Source: Marisa cornuarietis
Taxonomy: Eukaryota > Mollusca > Gastropoda > Architaenioglossa > Ampullariidae
Assembly (NCBI GenBank): GCA_004794655.1
Contig: SMMW01000614.1
Location: 1,242,501 to 1,306,500 of the forward strand
Length of the DNA stretch: 64,000 nucleotides
Reading direction: 5' to 3'
In this document: piece after piece, positions 25,407 to 36,677 of the stretch
How the letters are laid out: every line of letters starts with the position of its first letter
Numbering within the stretch: the stretch's first letter is position 1
Translations under genes and position numbers: made by a program
Notes under the pieces: model-generated
The model's database searches: none
The model's input: only the letters and a program-made list of their open reading frames with translations
Told to the model about the DNA's origin: nothing

Positions 25407-25671
25407 GTGCCTCTTCAGCTGCGCTCTCCAACCAGGACAGCAAGACGCTCAGGATCCGAACCGCTTCTCCAACGCGACAGGCGCACTAGCAGGGGACATT
25501 CCCAGCCATCAAGCGATGTTAGGCAAGTTCTCAATCAACAAATTACACCCAAGAGATGGTGGGTCCCTCCCCCCGGCACCCCTCTCTCTATAAAACATCG
25601 TCTGAGTCTTGAGGGAGCCCCGGGATGGCAGCGGAGGATACTGGGAGGGAGGGGAGACGTGCTGAGGGAAG
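25407..25671 (+). CDS. Candidate upstream exon of a compact two-exon unit
   Basis: A frame open from at least 25407 ends at AAG|GTAAGT, a near-perfect donor, with one base (G) left over. That G and the first two bases of the exon at 26210 make an Asp codon and keep the frame open. The peptide is Arg- and Ser-rich and not strongly protein-like; another frame over 25390-25593 looks equally good. A second possible start is the ATG at 25625, reading MAAEDTGREGRRAEG, but it exits in phase 2 and would hit a stop in the 26210 exon. The donor is convincing; the frame is not. Confidence 0.3.
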
Positions 25672-26209
25672 GTAAGTAAGTTTGGCTCCAGTTGACAGCG
25701 GAACGCAGCCATTGCAGGAGGATTAAAGGAGAATATGAGTATTTTTTTTAACAGCGGCGGGTTATTGTCTACAAAAAAAGAGTAACACACACTTGCTTGC
25801 GACATTAGACAGTGAGGCTGCACAATGAGACTGATGGTGTGCTCACTCCTTTGAGATGCTCCTTGCTAGCGAAGTTTCTCAGCACGCACCCCACATACCC
25901 TTCGTCGGCTTTTTACAACGATTCCCAACTTTTTTTCACACTCTTAAGATTAGGTGCACAATAGCCTGGCGACGATACAGTACAGGAAGAGAGACACAGA
26001 CTAATGCCTTTCCTCAGTCTCATTCCTCTTTCATTGTCTTTGCTCTATCCACGTTGCGTTTATGATCCGTTCTGATGGTCTGGGTAAATAAAAAACCTCA
26101 AACCAAAGGTCTTTCTTTATTTTTTTTTAAGACCACACAGGGTTAACAACCGTACAAATGTATGTATCGCCGTGCCACCTCAAACCCCGTTTTTCTCCTC
26201 TCCCTGCAG

Positions 26210-26361
26210 ACTGTAAGGGGCGGAGGAAACACTTGCCAGCAGAGTCGCACACAGCTTTCGGGGGGAAAGAGGCGATTAACAAGCTTTCCCGCGCCGTGCA
26301 GGCCAAACAGCAGGAACTTCCAGACGGCCCCCCACCCCCCTCCAAAAAAAAAACACAATGA
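26210..26361 (+). CDS. Candidate terminal exon with stop and poly(A) signals
   Basis: The acceptor CGTTTTTCTCCTCTCCCTGCAG is excellent. In the frame compatible with the 25671 donor it codes 49 further residues, with stretches such as CKGRRKHLPAESHTAF and AINKLSRAVQAKQQELPDG, then a Pro run, a Lys run and TGA. The Lys run is an A homopolymer. AATAAA occurs at 26369-26374 and 26376-26381, immediately after the stop. The hydrophilic, basic C-terminus has no recognised domain. The implied intron is 538 bp (25672-26209). Confidence 0.4.
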
Positions 26362-28132
26362 AAATAATAATAAAAAATAAAAAAAGGACTCAAGACCTCT
26401 CGCTCAACGTCCGCATCCAGCGTGTTAAACTTAACATGATTCAGGTGCTGCTGCAGGCGACGATGGAGGTACAGAAAAAAAACAGAGCATCAAGCAGCTT
26501 GAAATATGTTGCTGCCTGCTGATGCTCGCAGCCTGCGCCGAGGGCAGAACTGGCAGAGAGAGAGAGAGAAAGGGGCAGAAGCATGGGATGATTGTAATGA
26601 AGGTGCATTCTCTGCCGTCAGGTCTCGTTGCGAACTTAAAAGTTCTTCCAATTATGCTGTCCACAGCACTTACAGCAGTGCTTCCAGTCTTCCGTCCCTT
26701 TTCTTGGCGGGAAGGGTGGCGGGGTTGGCAGAACTTACACGGGATTCTTCACGCACTTTTGATGTCAGTGCCACCATGATTCCGGGATACAAACCCTCCG
26801 GCCTCCCTTACTCCCTTACCCTCCCCCCCCATCCTTATAGTGGCAGCTGTAGGGTCGTAACTGTTGTCGCTGGTCGCGATGTGGGAACATCAGCAGGCAG
26901 GTGCAAGAACGTGTGTGGACGTTCATGTGAGAGTTCTGGCTTGCGGAAGACGAGGCGGTCCTCAAAATAATCTTCGCTCCTTACAAGAACATCTCTCCTT
27001 CCAATGTTCCATTGAAAAAAACCCCGCAATCAAGGCCCACAAAAAACATGAAAATACTCACCCACCCCGTCTTCATCCAAGATCAAACACTAACTCAAAT
27101 CAAATTAAACCAAACGCAAGCCATAAAACCAAACACAAAGCATAAAACTCAACAATGTAAGGACAACAAAAAAGAACTAAAAGGTTTGTGCCAGCTGTGA
27201 ACACTGTGTACTTCATCATGATACATTGAGTACATAGAGGGAGCCACAGAGCTCTGTACTTTTCCCTTTCCTAGTCACAGTATTCTACGATCCGACCACT
27301 GCAGACAGTCCAGGGAAAAACATAATTTCAAGAACTGCATCGCCTTTGCGCCATCTGTCGCAGCCAGGTGTGACTGTCTACCTGTCTACGCGTGTGTATA
27401 CTTGTATCTGTGTGAAGTTGGGAAGAGCGGCAGGAGACAGAGGACTGGCAGAAGTCACCATAGTTTGCACTGTGAGGATATTTCGCGATATGTCGCGGTA
27501 TCGGCAACAGTCTTTAGTGCCGAGGATCCCCCCACCCCGCTCGATGTGGTATAATGATGACTGTAGGGAGAATGACCCACGAGGTCAGTGGTTCTGGAAA
27601 GTGGACGAACACTTTCACTGCTACCATTCCTAATGGAGTCTGGTGTCTTCGGGCAAAACCATCTGTGCGGACAGTAGTCTTTCCTTTCTGGGGGCAATGA
27701 CACCGCTCACCCCCACCACACACACACACACACACATCATCATCATCATCATCATCATTACATACAGCAGAAGCCGGCTGGAGTAAATTTGCACTGTGAG
27801 GAAACTTCAATGGTCCATTTCCAAACTTTCGTTACTAAATTGGCCTTGCGGGTGTCGAGAGATTTTTACTGCTGCTGTCGCAGTTGCTGCTGCTGTGGCT
27901 AAGGTTCTGTGGTTTAACGGATCTTGTGCATGCTTGCGTCACGGCCCGTCAAGCGTGCTGACGACTGGTGAAATTAGTCTGATTAAAACATGAACACAAT
28001 ACTCCCCACTATACCACCGCGCGCTCCCTGCGTCAGGACCCGCTCTGCGTGACCTCATGACCCCGATGGGATTTGCATAGTCCGCGCAGAGCATCACGTC
28101 TGTTTTCTAAAATAACTATTTTGTTTTTAGTG

Positions 28133-28157
28133 TGGTGGTGGTGGTGGTGGTGGTGGT
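28133..28157. repeat. (GGT)n microsatellite
   Basis: Eight GGT units followed by a short GA tract. Confidence 0.85.
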
Positions 28158-29422
28158 GTGAGAGAGAGAGAAAGAGAAACGAGGGTAATTAGTTCAGGCC
28201 GTCTTTATCGATAATTAGTGCAGACCTCGTATTTTCCCGTATCGTTTGCTGCCATTTAAGTGCACCAATCATCTAAGTAGTTGCAACGGTTAAAACCTGT
28301 TACCAAGGGGAGGGGGGAGAAGCAGGCAGGTTTATGGCATTAAAACAAAACCAAGGTCTGTCTCTCTCTCTCTCACACACACTGTTTCAGCTGGTCTAGC
28401 CGGTCGATTGGTTTGGTTGGTTCTACGTAACGGGACTGATGGAGCCAGGCAGGGTCCTCGGGCTGACAAGCCATCTGCTGCCCCCAAGTGAGCCTCCCGA
28501 ATTCTAGTTGTGCTTTAAAAAAAAAAAAACCCCAACCCTGTTCACCTTTACGTTTCCCTTCTGTGCTAGAGTCGCTTCTAATTCTTCTTCGTGTTTTTTT
28601 CTTTCCCTTGACTGCCTTCGCTCGTGCGTTAAAAATAAAGGAGGGTCGAAAAGGATCTTGGAGATTTCAGCCTGTCCTCACTCCTCGAACACGTGCACAG
28701 GTGTTAAATGAAGACGATAGGGTGAAGAAATGGAGAGTTCCCGCCAGTGTAAATGGCGATTACGGCTGCCTGTGTTTTCAACTGCCGCGTATTTGTGGAC
28801 CCTCGCTCGTACATCAGTCCTTTGGATAACCGCCACCTGTAGCTCCTTAAGGGCGCTTTACAGTGACCAATTATCAAGTACAAATCTGTCACGTGATCTC
28901 AAAGGGCAAAAAAAAAAAAAAAAAAAAAATTCACAAAAGCTAAAACCGGGCCGAACGTTTTCTGAACAGGTTCTGTTTTTTTTTTCTAACAACATTCAAA
29001 CGCGAGGTGGACTAACAAGTTTTTCTAACGATATAATTTATGCAGAGTGAGAAATTCTATATAAGACATGTTTGTGCATTCATGGCGCACCCGGTAAGGA
29101 CACAATCTGTACAAACCGCAAGAAGCCAGCCACAATTAGCCCGTGTTTTAGGATCTGGAGGAGCGCGGGTCAGTGCGGGGCACTAACTAGGTTTGTCAAA
29201 AGTCTACACACAACACGTGATTAGCCTGATGGGGAAGGGGTGAGATACCGCAGAATCTAGTTACAACGCGGCAACAATTTTTTAACCCGTTAATCCCCAG
29301 CCCCCCCCCCCTACAAAAATATCAATTCACCAAGATTGTGTTGTTATGGTGGTCTTGCACGTCTTCAGCTATGGGACGCACGCCCACACACACACAACAT
29401 AGGTGTGCAGTGGTGGTAATAT

Positions 29423-29424
<2 letters not shown>

Positions 29425-29481
<57 letters not shown>
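29425..29481. repeat. (CAT)19 microsatellite
   Basis: Nineteen uninterrupted CAT units. Confidence 0.9.
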
Positions 29482-29482
<1 letters not shown>

Positions 29483-32400
29483 TACCTTGCTACTAATTAA
29501 TAAAAATAACCCAAGATGATGAAGAGGTCGCGATAAAAAATTTGTCTCGCATGAAGTTATTTTAAGGGATTTATTTTGTTCAAAAACAGATGTCCAAAGA
29601 CATGTGATAAAGCGCGCTGCTGACCATATGTTCGGCGCATGACCGGGTGGTTGGGTGGGGAGGAGAAGCAGAAGTGTTAATTAGCCGTGGCACCAACAGC
29701 CACCCACTCTCAGCTTAATCGGATTTCACCGTTATGCCCCATTCACACACCCCAATCCAGTTTTGTTTTTCGCAGGCCCTACACTTGCTGAACTCGCCAT
29801 GATGGCACAACGAACTGTGAGAGCGGAGAAGAAAGCCAAGAGACAGACTGCGAGAGATGGGACAGTAAAGCCAGGCACAGACTGTGAGGTTGGACAATAA
29901 GGCCCAGGAGGGACGCAATGGCTGCAAACGATGGAAAACCTGGGAATGAATGGACTGCACAGCCACCACAGAAATAAAAGATGATGCAATGACAGGGTGA
30001 GGGAATAATAACGGACTTAGCTAACAGCTAACCGCTCAAATTTGTTCTGAATGAGGGTCTGGCAGTACAAATGGCAGCTAGTGCAGGGGCCGGGGATGCT
30101 CCACCATGCGTATCCTCGCCTAGTCGACCGCGAAAAGCCTATCTCAATCTGCATATAAGGCTAGAAACCGGGGAAGCATGCAGAAAAGCTTCACAAGGTT
30201 TACACAGAACCTTAGTCCGTTCTTTTATGGTGAAGGACATTTTACGGGGTGCACCACATGGTCATTAGCACTGATCGATACATCAGAAGATTCCTTCTCG
30301 TCGCCGCATTAATGCGACAGAGAAAGGAAGAATAAGAAAAAGACTGAACAAAGAGAAAGAATAAATAAATAGCGAGAGAATGTGATAAGGGACCGAATAC
30401 ACAAAGAAGGCGGTTTTAAACAAAATCAAACAACAAACAACAATGTGAATGATGTAAAGTGCATTTACGCCAAACAAATCCACAAAAACCTTCAGAAATA
30501 AAATTGATTCCCTGTCAGGCACTGGGTCATAAATAACTCCCATATATCATCAACTTTCACGGCATTTTAACAATTTTCGCAATACAATATGCAACATCCT
30601 GGTTTGAGTAATTATGCCATTACTCTATAGTTGACGGCAAAGCTTCCCTCTAGGGCCTGTACCCTGTACTTTTCTCATCTTTTTCTGTGTAATGTTACTT
30701 CTTCAGCTTCCCGGCAGACGGCCCCCAAATTGTCTTCACATCTTCTGAACCAAACGGATTTTTTGCACATTGCGACTACCGTACCGCAGTTTTGACACGA
30801 AGAGGCTCCCGTAGTTGTAGTTAGAGGTCTGGCAGAAGTCAAACAAGGGGCAACAGAGGACTTTATGCAAAAGAACAACTGTCAGAATGAGCGACTGCTT
30901 GGCTATATGCGACCCCTTTGTAGTCAGGGGTCAAGAAACGCCACACTGTCCTAGTAACAGCAGGAAGGGGAGACCACTGACAAGGGTCTAATACGGTAAT
31001 AGATGGTCTCTTGTCACTCGGGACGGTGGGGGCGGGGCCAGCGCCACATCTAGTGACCAAGAGAATTGTTAAAGAATTCCCACTTCCACAAAGTGTGTAC
31101 GGTGTGGTTTCGGGGTATTGCTGCTCACGGGTGGCGTGGCTACAATGCAGTCTTGATGAGAACTATGACTAGGACAGAAAGAATGATCTGTAAAACAGAC
31201 GCTTCGGTGGATAGAACTGAAAGGAACATAAATACCTCCACACCCACACACAGAGTGTAAGAAGAAGACAGGCTACCAAGAAAGTCTCAGAGAAAGAGCG
31301 AGAGAAGGGGGTAGAAGAAGGAATGAGAGCGAAAAAAAGAGATAGAGAGACAAAGTGAGGGAGAGCACGAGAGAGAAAGAAAGAGGAAGAGAGCAGGTGA
31401 AGTACGACAGACATAGAAGAACAATGCCTTAAATGCTATGAAACTAAAGATTTTAGTGTTCACTCTGGTCCATTAACTTTATATTGATATGAACTTTATA
31501 GCTCTGGACATTGCCCAGTGCATTACTTAGTCACCTGCCCGCCCATTTGTAAATACGTGGAAGGGTGAGTGGATGTGAACGAATGTCATACGGGTGCACG
31601 TTAGGGTGAGAAACGACAGTCACAAACTCGGCCTGAGACTGCGGTTGAGTGATGATGGTGATGGTGATGATGATGATGATGATGACGACGACGATGATGA
31701 TTTTACCACAAACTGCGCAATATCAATCGTTTTGCTGCATTAGGGAATCGATCACTTCTTTGGCAAACAGCTCTTCTCGATTTCCTCACACAGAGCGCAG
31801 GCTTACAAGCAAACACGCCGAGATCACGTAGACAAAACCACAGGTCGCTCCGGCTCTTGGCGCAAGTCTACAGAGAGAGAGAGAGAGAAAGAAAGAAAGA
31901 AAGAGAAAAAAGCAGAGAGAATACTAATACAACGACCTAGCCCTGAAACGCACCGGGAATACGTACACAACCTCCCCGAAGGAGAATGGCAGGCGAGAGA
32001 TGACATGCAATACGACGCCGATACGTGGCGGCAACGTAAGGCCTCTATTTGCTCAAATGACCGAAATATCGCGGTCTGAGATCTGCAGCCTCGGCGGTTG
32101 CGGGCTGCTGCTGCTGCTGTTGCGTGGACCTCCGCATATGCTGCTGCTGCAGCAGCAGGCCATCCGATTCAGCTGTAGCCAGATTGCAGGAGGCTGGGGA
32201 GGGTTTGAGGAGGTGGGGTGGATGGCGATTCCAACATTCAGAGAGACCTCGCGGTAATCGGAGTCGGAGGAATAACCTCATAAAGTAGACTCTTCGTGTT
32301 GGGATGTCATTTACGCTTGATCCACGCGCTTTGCCTTCTGTTATTGCAGCCATGTTATTTGCCTCTCGATTAACATTCACATTCAGCGGGTTGTAAAAAA

Positions 32401-32773
32401 AGAATACCCGAAAAAAAAGAAAGTTGAAGGAAAACAAAAGCAGAAAACAAGAAGAAAGAAGAATTACAGGAAGAAGATGAAAGGCGGATGCTGCCAAAAG
32501 GGGATGAAAATTCGTTGTCTACTCTGACTTAATATGTAAGAGACCAGCACAGGTTAACATTGTGCTTATAATGCGCACATTTAGCCACTGGGAGATTGTA
32601 TTAAACATCACCTCAGTGGCACATGTGCAGCTCAACATCCGGAGGGGACAAAAATAACAAGAAAATTTTATAAAACGTCGAGAAGGCTGGGCACAGAGTG
32701 AGAGGATGAGGTTTAAAAAAAGTATCAGCAGGTGAGGAGTATGCTGCAAAGCAGATTGTGACGTTCCACTTAC

Positions 32774-32811
32774 CCGTCACGGTGTTCCTGTTCGGGTCCA
32801 GAATGGAGGAC
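32774..32811 (-). CDS. Candidate 38-bp internal exon, minus strand
   Basis: On the minus strand the acceptor TATTTTTATCTGTCTGCAG is followed 38 bp later by the donor CGG|GTAAGT, with the intron side of the donor fully consensus. One leading base, then 12 codons reading [12 protein letters not shown], then one trailing G; the residues look like ordinary globular protein. The leading base completes an Arg codon with the exon at 38739-38776, and the trailing G completes a Val codon with the exon at 24476-24582, so both junctions agree in phase. No family is recognised from so short a piece. Of the internal exons this has the best combination of acceptor, donor and protein-like reading. A chance pairing of sites remains possible. 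Confidence 0.5.
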
Positions 32812-32935
32812 CTGCAGACAGATAAAAATAGATATTAAGTTAGTGTCTCGTTGTTGTCCAATAGGTCACGGCATCGTCACTAACAAGTCCACGCATGGAC
32901 ATCCACACATCCTCACGACCATAAACCAACCAACC

Positions 32936-33022
32936 AACCAACCAACCAACCAACCAACCAACCAACCAACCAACCAACCAACCAACCAACCAACCAACCA
33001 ACCAACCAACCAACCAACCAAC
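32936..33022. repeat. (CCAA)n microsatellite
   Basis: About 21 perfect CCAA units. NQPT and GWLV frames on the two strands are artefacts. It lies inside the proposed minus-strand intron, about 125 bp upstream of the 32.8-kb exon. Confidence 0.95.
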
Positions 33023-33144
33023 ACAGAATGGAATCGTAGATCTTTGCTTATAATGTACTTCTTATTTTCTATTTTGGACGGCAGGCAATGGAAATGATGG
33101 TCGCCCTGACAATAGCAAAATGTTGGTCGCCCTGACAAAGACAA

Positions 33145-33220
33145 ATCTTGGCCTTCCCAGAATCAAACCTCTTGACGTGCCCTAAGGTTTCAGGGTTAAC
33201 AACTCGATCCTTTGCCCCCG
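33145..33220 (-). mobile_element. Possible tRNA-like SINE head
   Basis: On the minus strand GGATCGAGTTGTTAACCC (33193-33210) and GAGGTTTGATTCTGG (33157-33171) resemble A and B boxes at tRNA spacing. Confidence 0.3.
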
Positions 33221-33686
33221 GCGCTGACAGGCAAATGTCTACCCTCAGGACAACACACGACAGCGGCTAATCGCATCTGTTGAGCAGGCAGCGGGGGAAA
33301 CAGACAAAGGTATCTATGTTATATACCCGGTCTTAAGTGAACGTCTTCCATCCTGTTACAGCTGAGTGAACCCCCGATAAACACCGAGATGACCTGTCGT
33401 AGTGGCGCTGGTGGTTTATTTAGAAGACATGACCAAAGTCTGGTGTTAGGCCGACTATATCGACAGCTTGTGAGCAACCCGGCAATATTATATTTAGAAT
33501 AGCAATGTTCTTCTGTAGAATGGCCTGCCATTAACCAGATCTTAGAGAAAGTCAGACAAACGACTTGATGACAGCTGGCGACTTAGTCACCTCCTATCTC
33601 TGTCATTCCCCCCCCCCCCCCCAACCCCGTGTTTGCGAAAAGCTAGCCACCGCACTCAGCCTGTTAACTCCCGGAAAACAATCTTA

Positions 33687-33885
33687 ATGGACACGATCAA
33701 AATTGAGGATTTCCATAGGTCTGAGACTTGGCGAGAACCACGACAAGGAGAGTCCTTTCTCGTCGCTCGCTCGATTTTAACGACTTTGCCTCAGACGGTT
33801 TTTATGTCATCTAAGACCTATGACATCCTCCCGCTGCTTCCGGCCCCCGCGGCAGTCACACGATCCAGGCAGGAGGGCAAACAAG
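33687..33885 (+). CDS. Candidate first exon, plus strand
   Basis: ATG at 33687 (context AATCTTAATGG) opens 66 codons plus one base, beginning MDTIKIEDFHRSETW, and ends at AAG|GTAAGT, a near-perfect donor, phase 1. The frame includes PLLPAPAAVTRSRQEGKQ near its end. It lies about 65 bp past a 15-base C run. No domain recognised. Its value comes mainly from the donor and from being first in a series of plus-strand donors over 33.9-36.7 kb. No downstream partner is fixed; phase 1 would suit the 35712 acceptor. Confidence 0.3.
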
Positions 33886-34766
33886 GTAAGTCATAATATT
33901 TGCAAGCACTTGTACACCAAGTAATAGCTGCGACGACGAAGAAGGTCAGGAACGAAGTGAAATCTACTGCCACCGAGGCTGAGAAGCGCAGCAGACATCT
34001 TGCAGCCAACAGATGTTGAAGATGGTTTTGTAAAAGTAAGGAAGTCTTCGACTAATAAAATGCTTGCTGTGGTTTAAAAGTAAAAAAAAAAAAAAAGTGG
34101 AAAGTGAGGAGGTCTCGTATCGTGGTGAGTGCTGACGGACAGGCCACAAGCACGAACCTTACTGACGATCTAAGCAATGATTAGAAAGATGACAGACAAG
34201 GTTCAGGGGTGTGAAAAATGGCTGAAAACTCCCCAAACTCCTTCCCCCCTCTCCCCCCGTTTAATCCCTGAACAATCATTCCACGGTCGGAATTCAGAGC
34301 AATAAACTGAAGCTGCATCAGACTACTTCGGTAAAGAAGGATGGAAAAGTAAGGTAACTTCTATAGTGGTGGGAAAAAAGGACATGGGGATAGACAGGGA
34401 AGGACTCCAAACTTTAAAAGATGTTTGTTTTTTTTTCTTTTGGAAAAAAGAACAACTTCAAATCACTAAACAAATGTTAAAGAACGTATTTCAACGTCCT
34501 AAGTATGACAAATTGAAATGAACTAGTTTAGAATGATGAAACGGAATGATTATTCACACAGTGGAGAAAAAATAAGATAGTAGACAGGGGAAGTAGGAGG
34601 AAGGGGAAGACTCGCACTCAAAGCCTCTTCAATACCGGAAGTTGTTACGTCACGCAAAAGGGAAGCCACTCGAGATCCTAGACGACAAGGGCAAGAAGTG
34701 AGATGGATGTGACTCATGTTCATCATCTCGTTAATAGCCTGCCCCCAAGCTCTCTTCCTCCGGCAG

Positions 34767-34808
34767 CAGGCTCCCCATTCAAGTGTAAACCTCCCCGTGG
34801 AAGGCCAG
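34767..34808 (+). CDS. Candidate short exon with tandem NAGNAG acceptor and AT-hook-like residues
   Basis: AAGCTCTCTTCCTCCGGCAG is a good acceptor, and the next three bases are also CAG, giving two possible exon starts (34767 or 34770). The donor CAG|GTAAGC closes a 42- or 39-bp exon. In the frame open through the whole stretch (open from at least an ATG at 34703) it reads SPFKCKPPRGRP, whose RGRP core flanked by Pro and Lys resembles an AT-hook. Alternatively the sequence from 34703 is a single first exon using only the donor. Phase 1 at the donor. The AT-hook match is a few residues and may be chance. Confidence 0.3.
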
Positions 34809-35019
34809 GTAAGCCGCAACTTTGTCATCTCGGCCTTGACCGGTCAGATCATCTGCTCTCCTCCCTCCCCGCTCCCTCCATCTCCTGACTGATTTGACAA
34901 ACAAGGCCGAGTCCCCCTTTGATGCTTAATTTCATATTTACCGACTGGTTGGACAGTGATGTATGTCTCGGCTATGACTAGCCTCATTGTGTGTGGCCCA
35001 CCTTTCCTTACACCTTTAC

Positions 35020-35127
35020 AACCCACGCACCTACCTGTTAACCTCGAACCCACACACCGACCTGTTAACGTTGAACCCTCGCACGTACATGTTAACTATG
35101 AACTCTTGCACCCACCTGTTAACTCTT
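35020..35127. repeat. 27-bp minisatellite, four units
   Basis: Units start at 35020, 35047, 35074 and 35101, each with the palindrome GTTAAC (CCTGTTAAC in three of four). The plus-strand frame gives a nonapeptide repeat (PTHLPVNLE-like). Confidence 0.85.
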
Positions 35128-35236
35128 ACCGCTGTGAGGAAAAGACAGGAAAGGGTTTTATACAAAAACTCAAGTTTCACGCTCACGAAAGCGAGGAACA
35201 TAAAAAAAGGGGAAAAAAAAGAAAGAAAGGAGAGAG

Positions 35237-35237
<1 letters not shown>

Positions 35238-35325
<88 letters not shown>
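35238..35325. repeat. (CA)25 followed by (GT)17: inverted microsatellite pair
   Basis: CA tract 35238-35287, four spacer bases, then GT tract 35292-35325. The tracts are complementary and could form a long hairpin or cruciform. Frames over them are artefacts. Confidence 0.95.
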
Positions 35326-35326
<1 letters not shown>

Positions 35327-35329
35327 ACA

Positions 35330-35546
35330 ATGAAAGCGATCCCAGTCACGAATTGTTGGAAAAAAGGAACAGGCTCTCGACATGTTGCCACCCGGGGTAG
35401 CAGTATGTACAGTGCACTAAGATCCGCCATGATGGCTACAGAGGTGGAAAAGACAACCGGGTGCCATGCCGTACACGAGCCGCAGCAAAAAGTTATTGAA
35501 ATATTAAAAAAAAAAAAATCACAACGGGATTTTTCTCCGGAACAAG
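35330..35546 (+). CDS. Candidate first exon of a small spliced ORF
   Basis: An open frame with ATGs at 35330, 35405, 35429 and 35432 ends at AAG|GTGAGT, an excellent donor, in phase 1. The 35429/35432 pair has the best start context (GCCATGATGGC) and gives a peptide beginning MMATEVEKTTGCHAV and ending in a Lys run, from an A homopolymer, then SQRDFSPEQ. The exon begins right after a (CA)n-(TG)n inverted microsatellite, so the most upstream frame there is repeat-derived and should not be trusted. The frame continues into the acceptor at 35712. Translation from 35429 to the stop in exon 2 would give 59 residues, 67 from 35405, or 92 from 35330. No family recognised; it could be a 5' leader uORF or a lncRNA frame. 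Confidence 0.4.
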
Positions 35547-35712
35547 GTGAGTGGACATGAGTCTCTTATCCAAATTAAGATTTATTTTTTTAAGTGTTAG
35601 GATTTTCTAGATTATTTTTATTGTTATTTTTGATTTCTAAAAGTGCGCAGGTTGGTTAGGAAGAATATGTTGTCGCAATGTAACACCACCTTCCTGCCCT
35701 TTTTCTTTACAG

Positions 35713-35774
35713 GAGGACAGAAGGTGATTTTCTCCTTTTCTGATAAGAGTTCGCAGAAAGCTTCCAAGATTTGA
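35713..35774 (+). CDS. Candidate second exon completing the small spliced ORF
   Basis: The acceptor CCTGCCCTTTTTCTTTACAG is among the strongest in the window. The two bases GA complete a Gly codon with the phase-1 donor at 35546, after which the frame reads GQKVIFSFSDKSSQKASKI and stops at 35772-35774. The implied intron is 166 bp (35547-35712), a plausible short intron. Five bases past the stop is GAG|GTAATT, a weaker donor, so the exon may continue as an untranslated internal exon. The C-terminus is basic and Ser-rich with no recognised domain. Confidence 0.4.
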
Positions 35775-36512
35775 TTGAGGTAATTAATTAGTTGACGAAT
35801 ACGTTCTCACAAGAAAAAAAAGCCAGGACAGCAAGGAAGATCAGGCGTGCGGTTGTTGAATAACTCCTCCCCCTCCGCCCCAAAGATGAGATAAAGGGGC
35901 TGGGGAATTAATAAAAGGGTCAGAGGTTAATGAAGGAAATCAGCCACAGGGTTAGTTATAATGAAAACAGAAGATGGACAAAAGGCTGTCAAAATGCGCT
36001 ACCCCGAGTAATACGCTTATAGCCTAGTGTTGCATAGTATCCCACCATATTATACCGGGTGCTTCGAGTAACTGAGTTCTGCTCAGTGTCGCTGAGTTTG
36101 TGTCACTCACGGGAAAAAATGTCACATCCAGAGAGTAACAGGTGTGCTCCGAACTCTGATTCACAGTCCACACGATACCTCCACACCACCGGGAAGCCTC
36201 CCCTCCCGGCCTCATCCCCACTCCCCCCTCCCCCCGCTGATCCTTTTAAACTGAGGGCTTCGGTCAGGTAACCCAACACACGCTGACCACTGGTCATTCT
36301 CGGTAGAAAGGTCTATAGAGATCTTATCAGCGCTACTCAGTTCAAGCCAAGGTGAGAGAGATGCGAGGGGATCGCTGACATGAGAACAAGAAATCCTCTC
36401 ACAGAAAAAAACACACCCATCTAATAGTCCTACGTGGCTACATCCACCCCTGTCGATTCCCCCCCCCCCTGTTTAAGTAGTAGACTGGTTAGATTGTTGT
36501 GTGTAGAGCCAA

Positions 36513-36677
36513 ATGGACGATCTATACTTAAATAATTTTGATGATCCAGCATACTTGGAGGACGGTGTGGGTTGTAAGGAAGCAGCGAGTAGCATCCCAG
36601 TCAGTCAGTCGCATTACGGGGAGTACATCGCGTGCCTGGATGTTGTTCCTGCTTCCCTCCCGACCCAAGCCCTGCGA
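36513..36677 (+). CDS. Candidate first coding exon, acidic N-terminus
   Basis: ATG at 36513 has a strong Kozak context (A at -3, G at +4) and opens 55 codons beginning MDDLYLNNFDDPAYLED. The frame runs into GTAAGC after CGA, then stops in the intron three codons later; the whole frame to that stop is only 58 codons. The intronic positions of the donor are good, but -1 is A instead of the usual G. Composition is acidic with interspersed Tyr, Leu and Phe, as in the N-termini of some transcription factors, but no motif identifies a family. Exit phase 0 is compatible with either plus-strand acceptor at 40953 or 41249. A weak TATA-like TTTAAG lies about 40 bp upstream. This is the most protein-like short start in the window. 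Confidence 0.45.

Larger units (their letters stand above)
26382..32773. other. Non-coding; intronic in the minus-strand model
   Basis: A 154-codon plus-strand frame at 26506-26970 lacks a clear acceptor. The rest is microsatellites, C runs and AT-rich sequence. Confidence 0.45.

Noticed and set aside
26506..26970. 154-codon plus-strand open frame
   Set aside because: No convincing acceptor or donor at its ends and mixed low-complexity content.
32866..33144. Frames over the (CCAA)n tract
   Set aside because: Tetranucleotide repeats produce tetrapeptide repeats in every frame; not genes.
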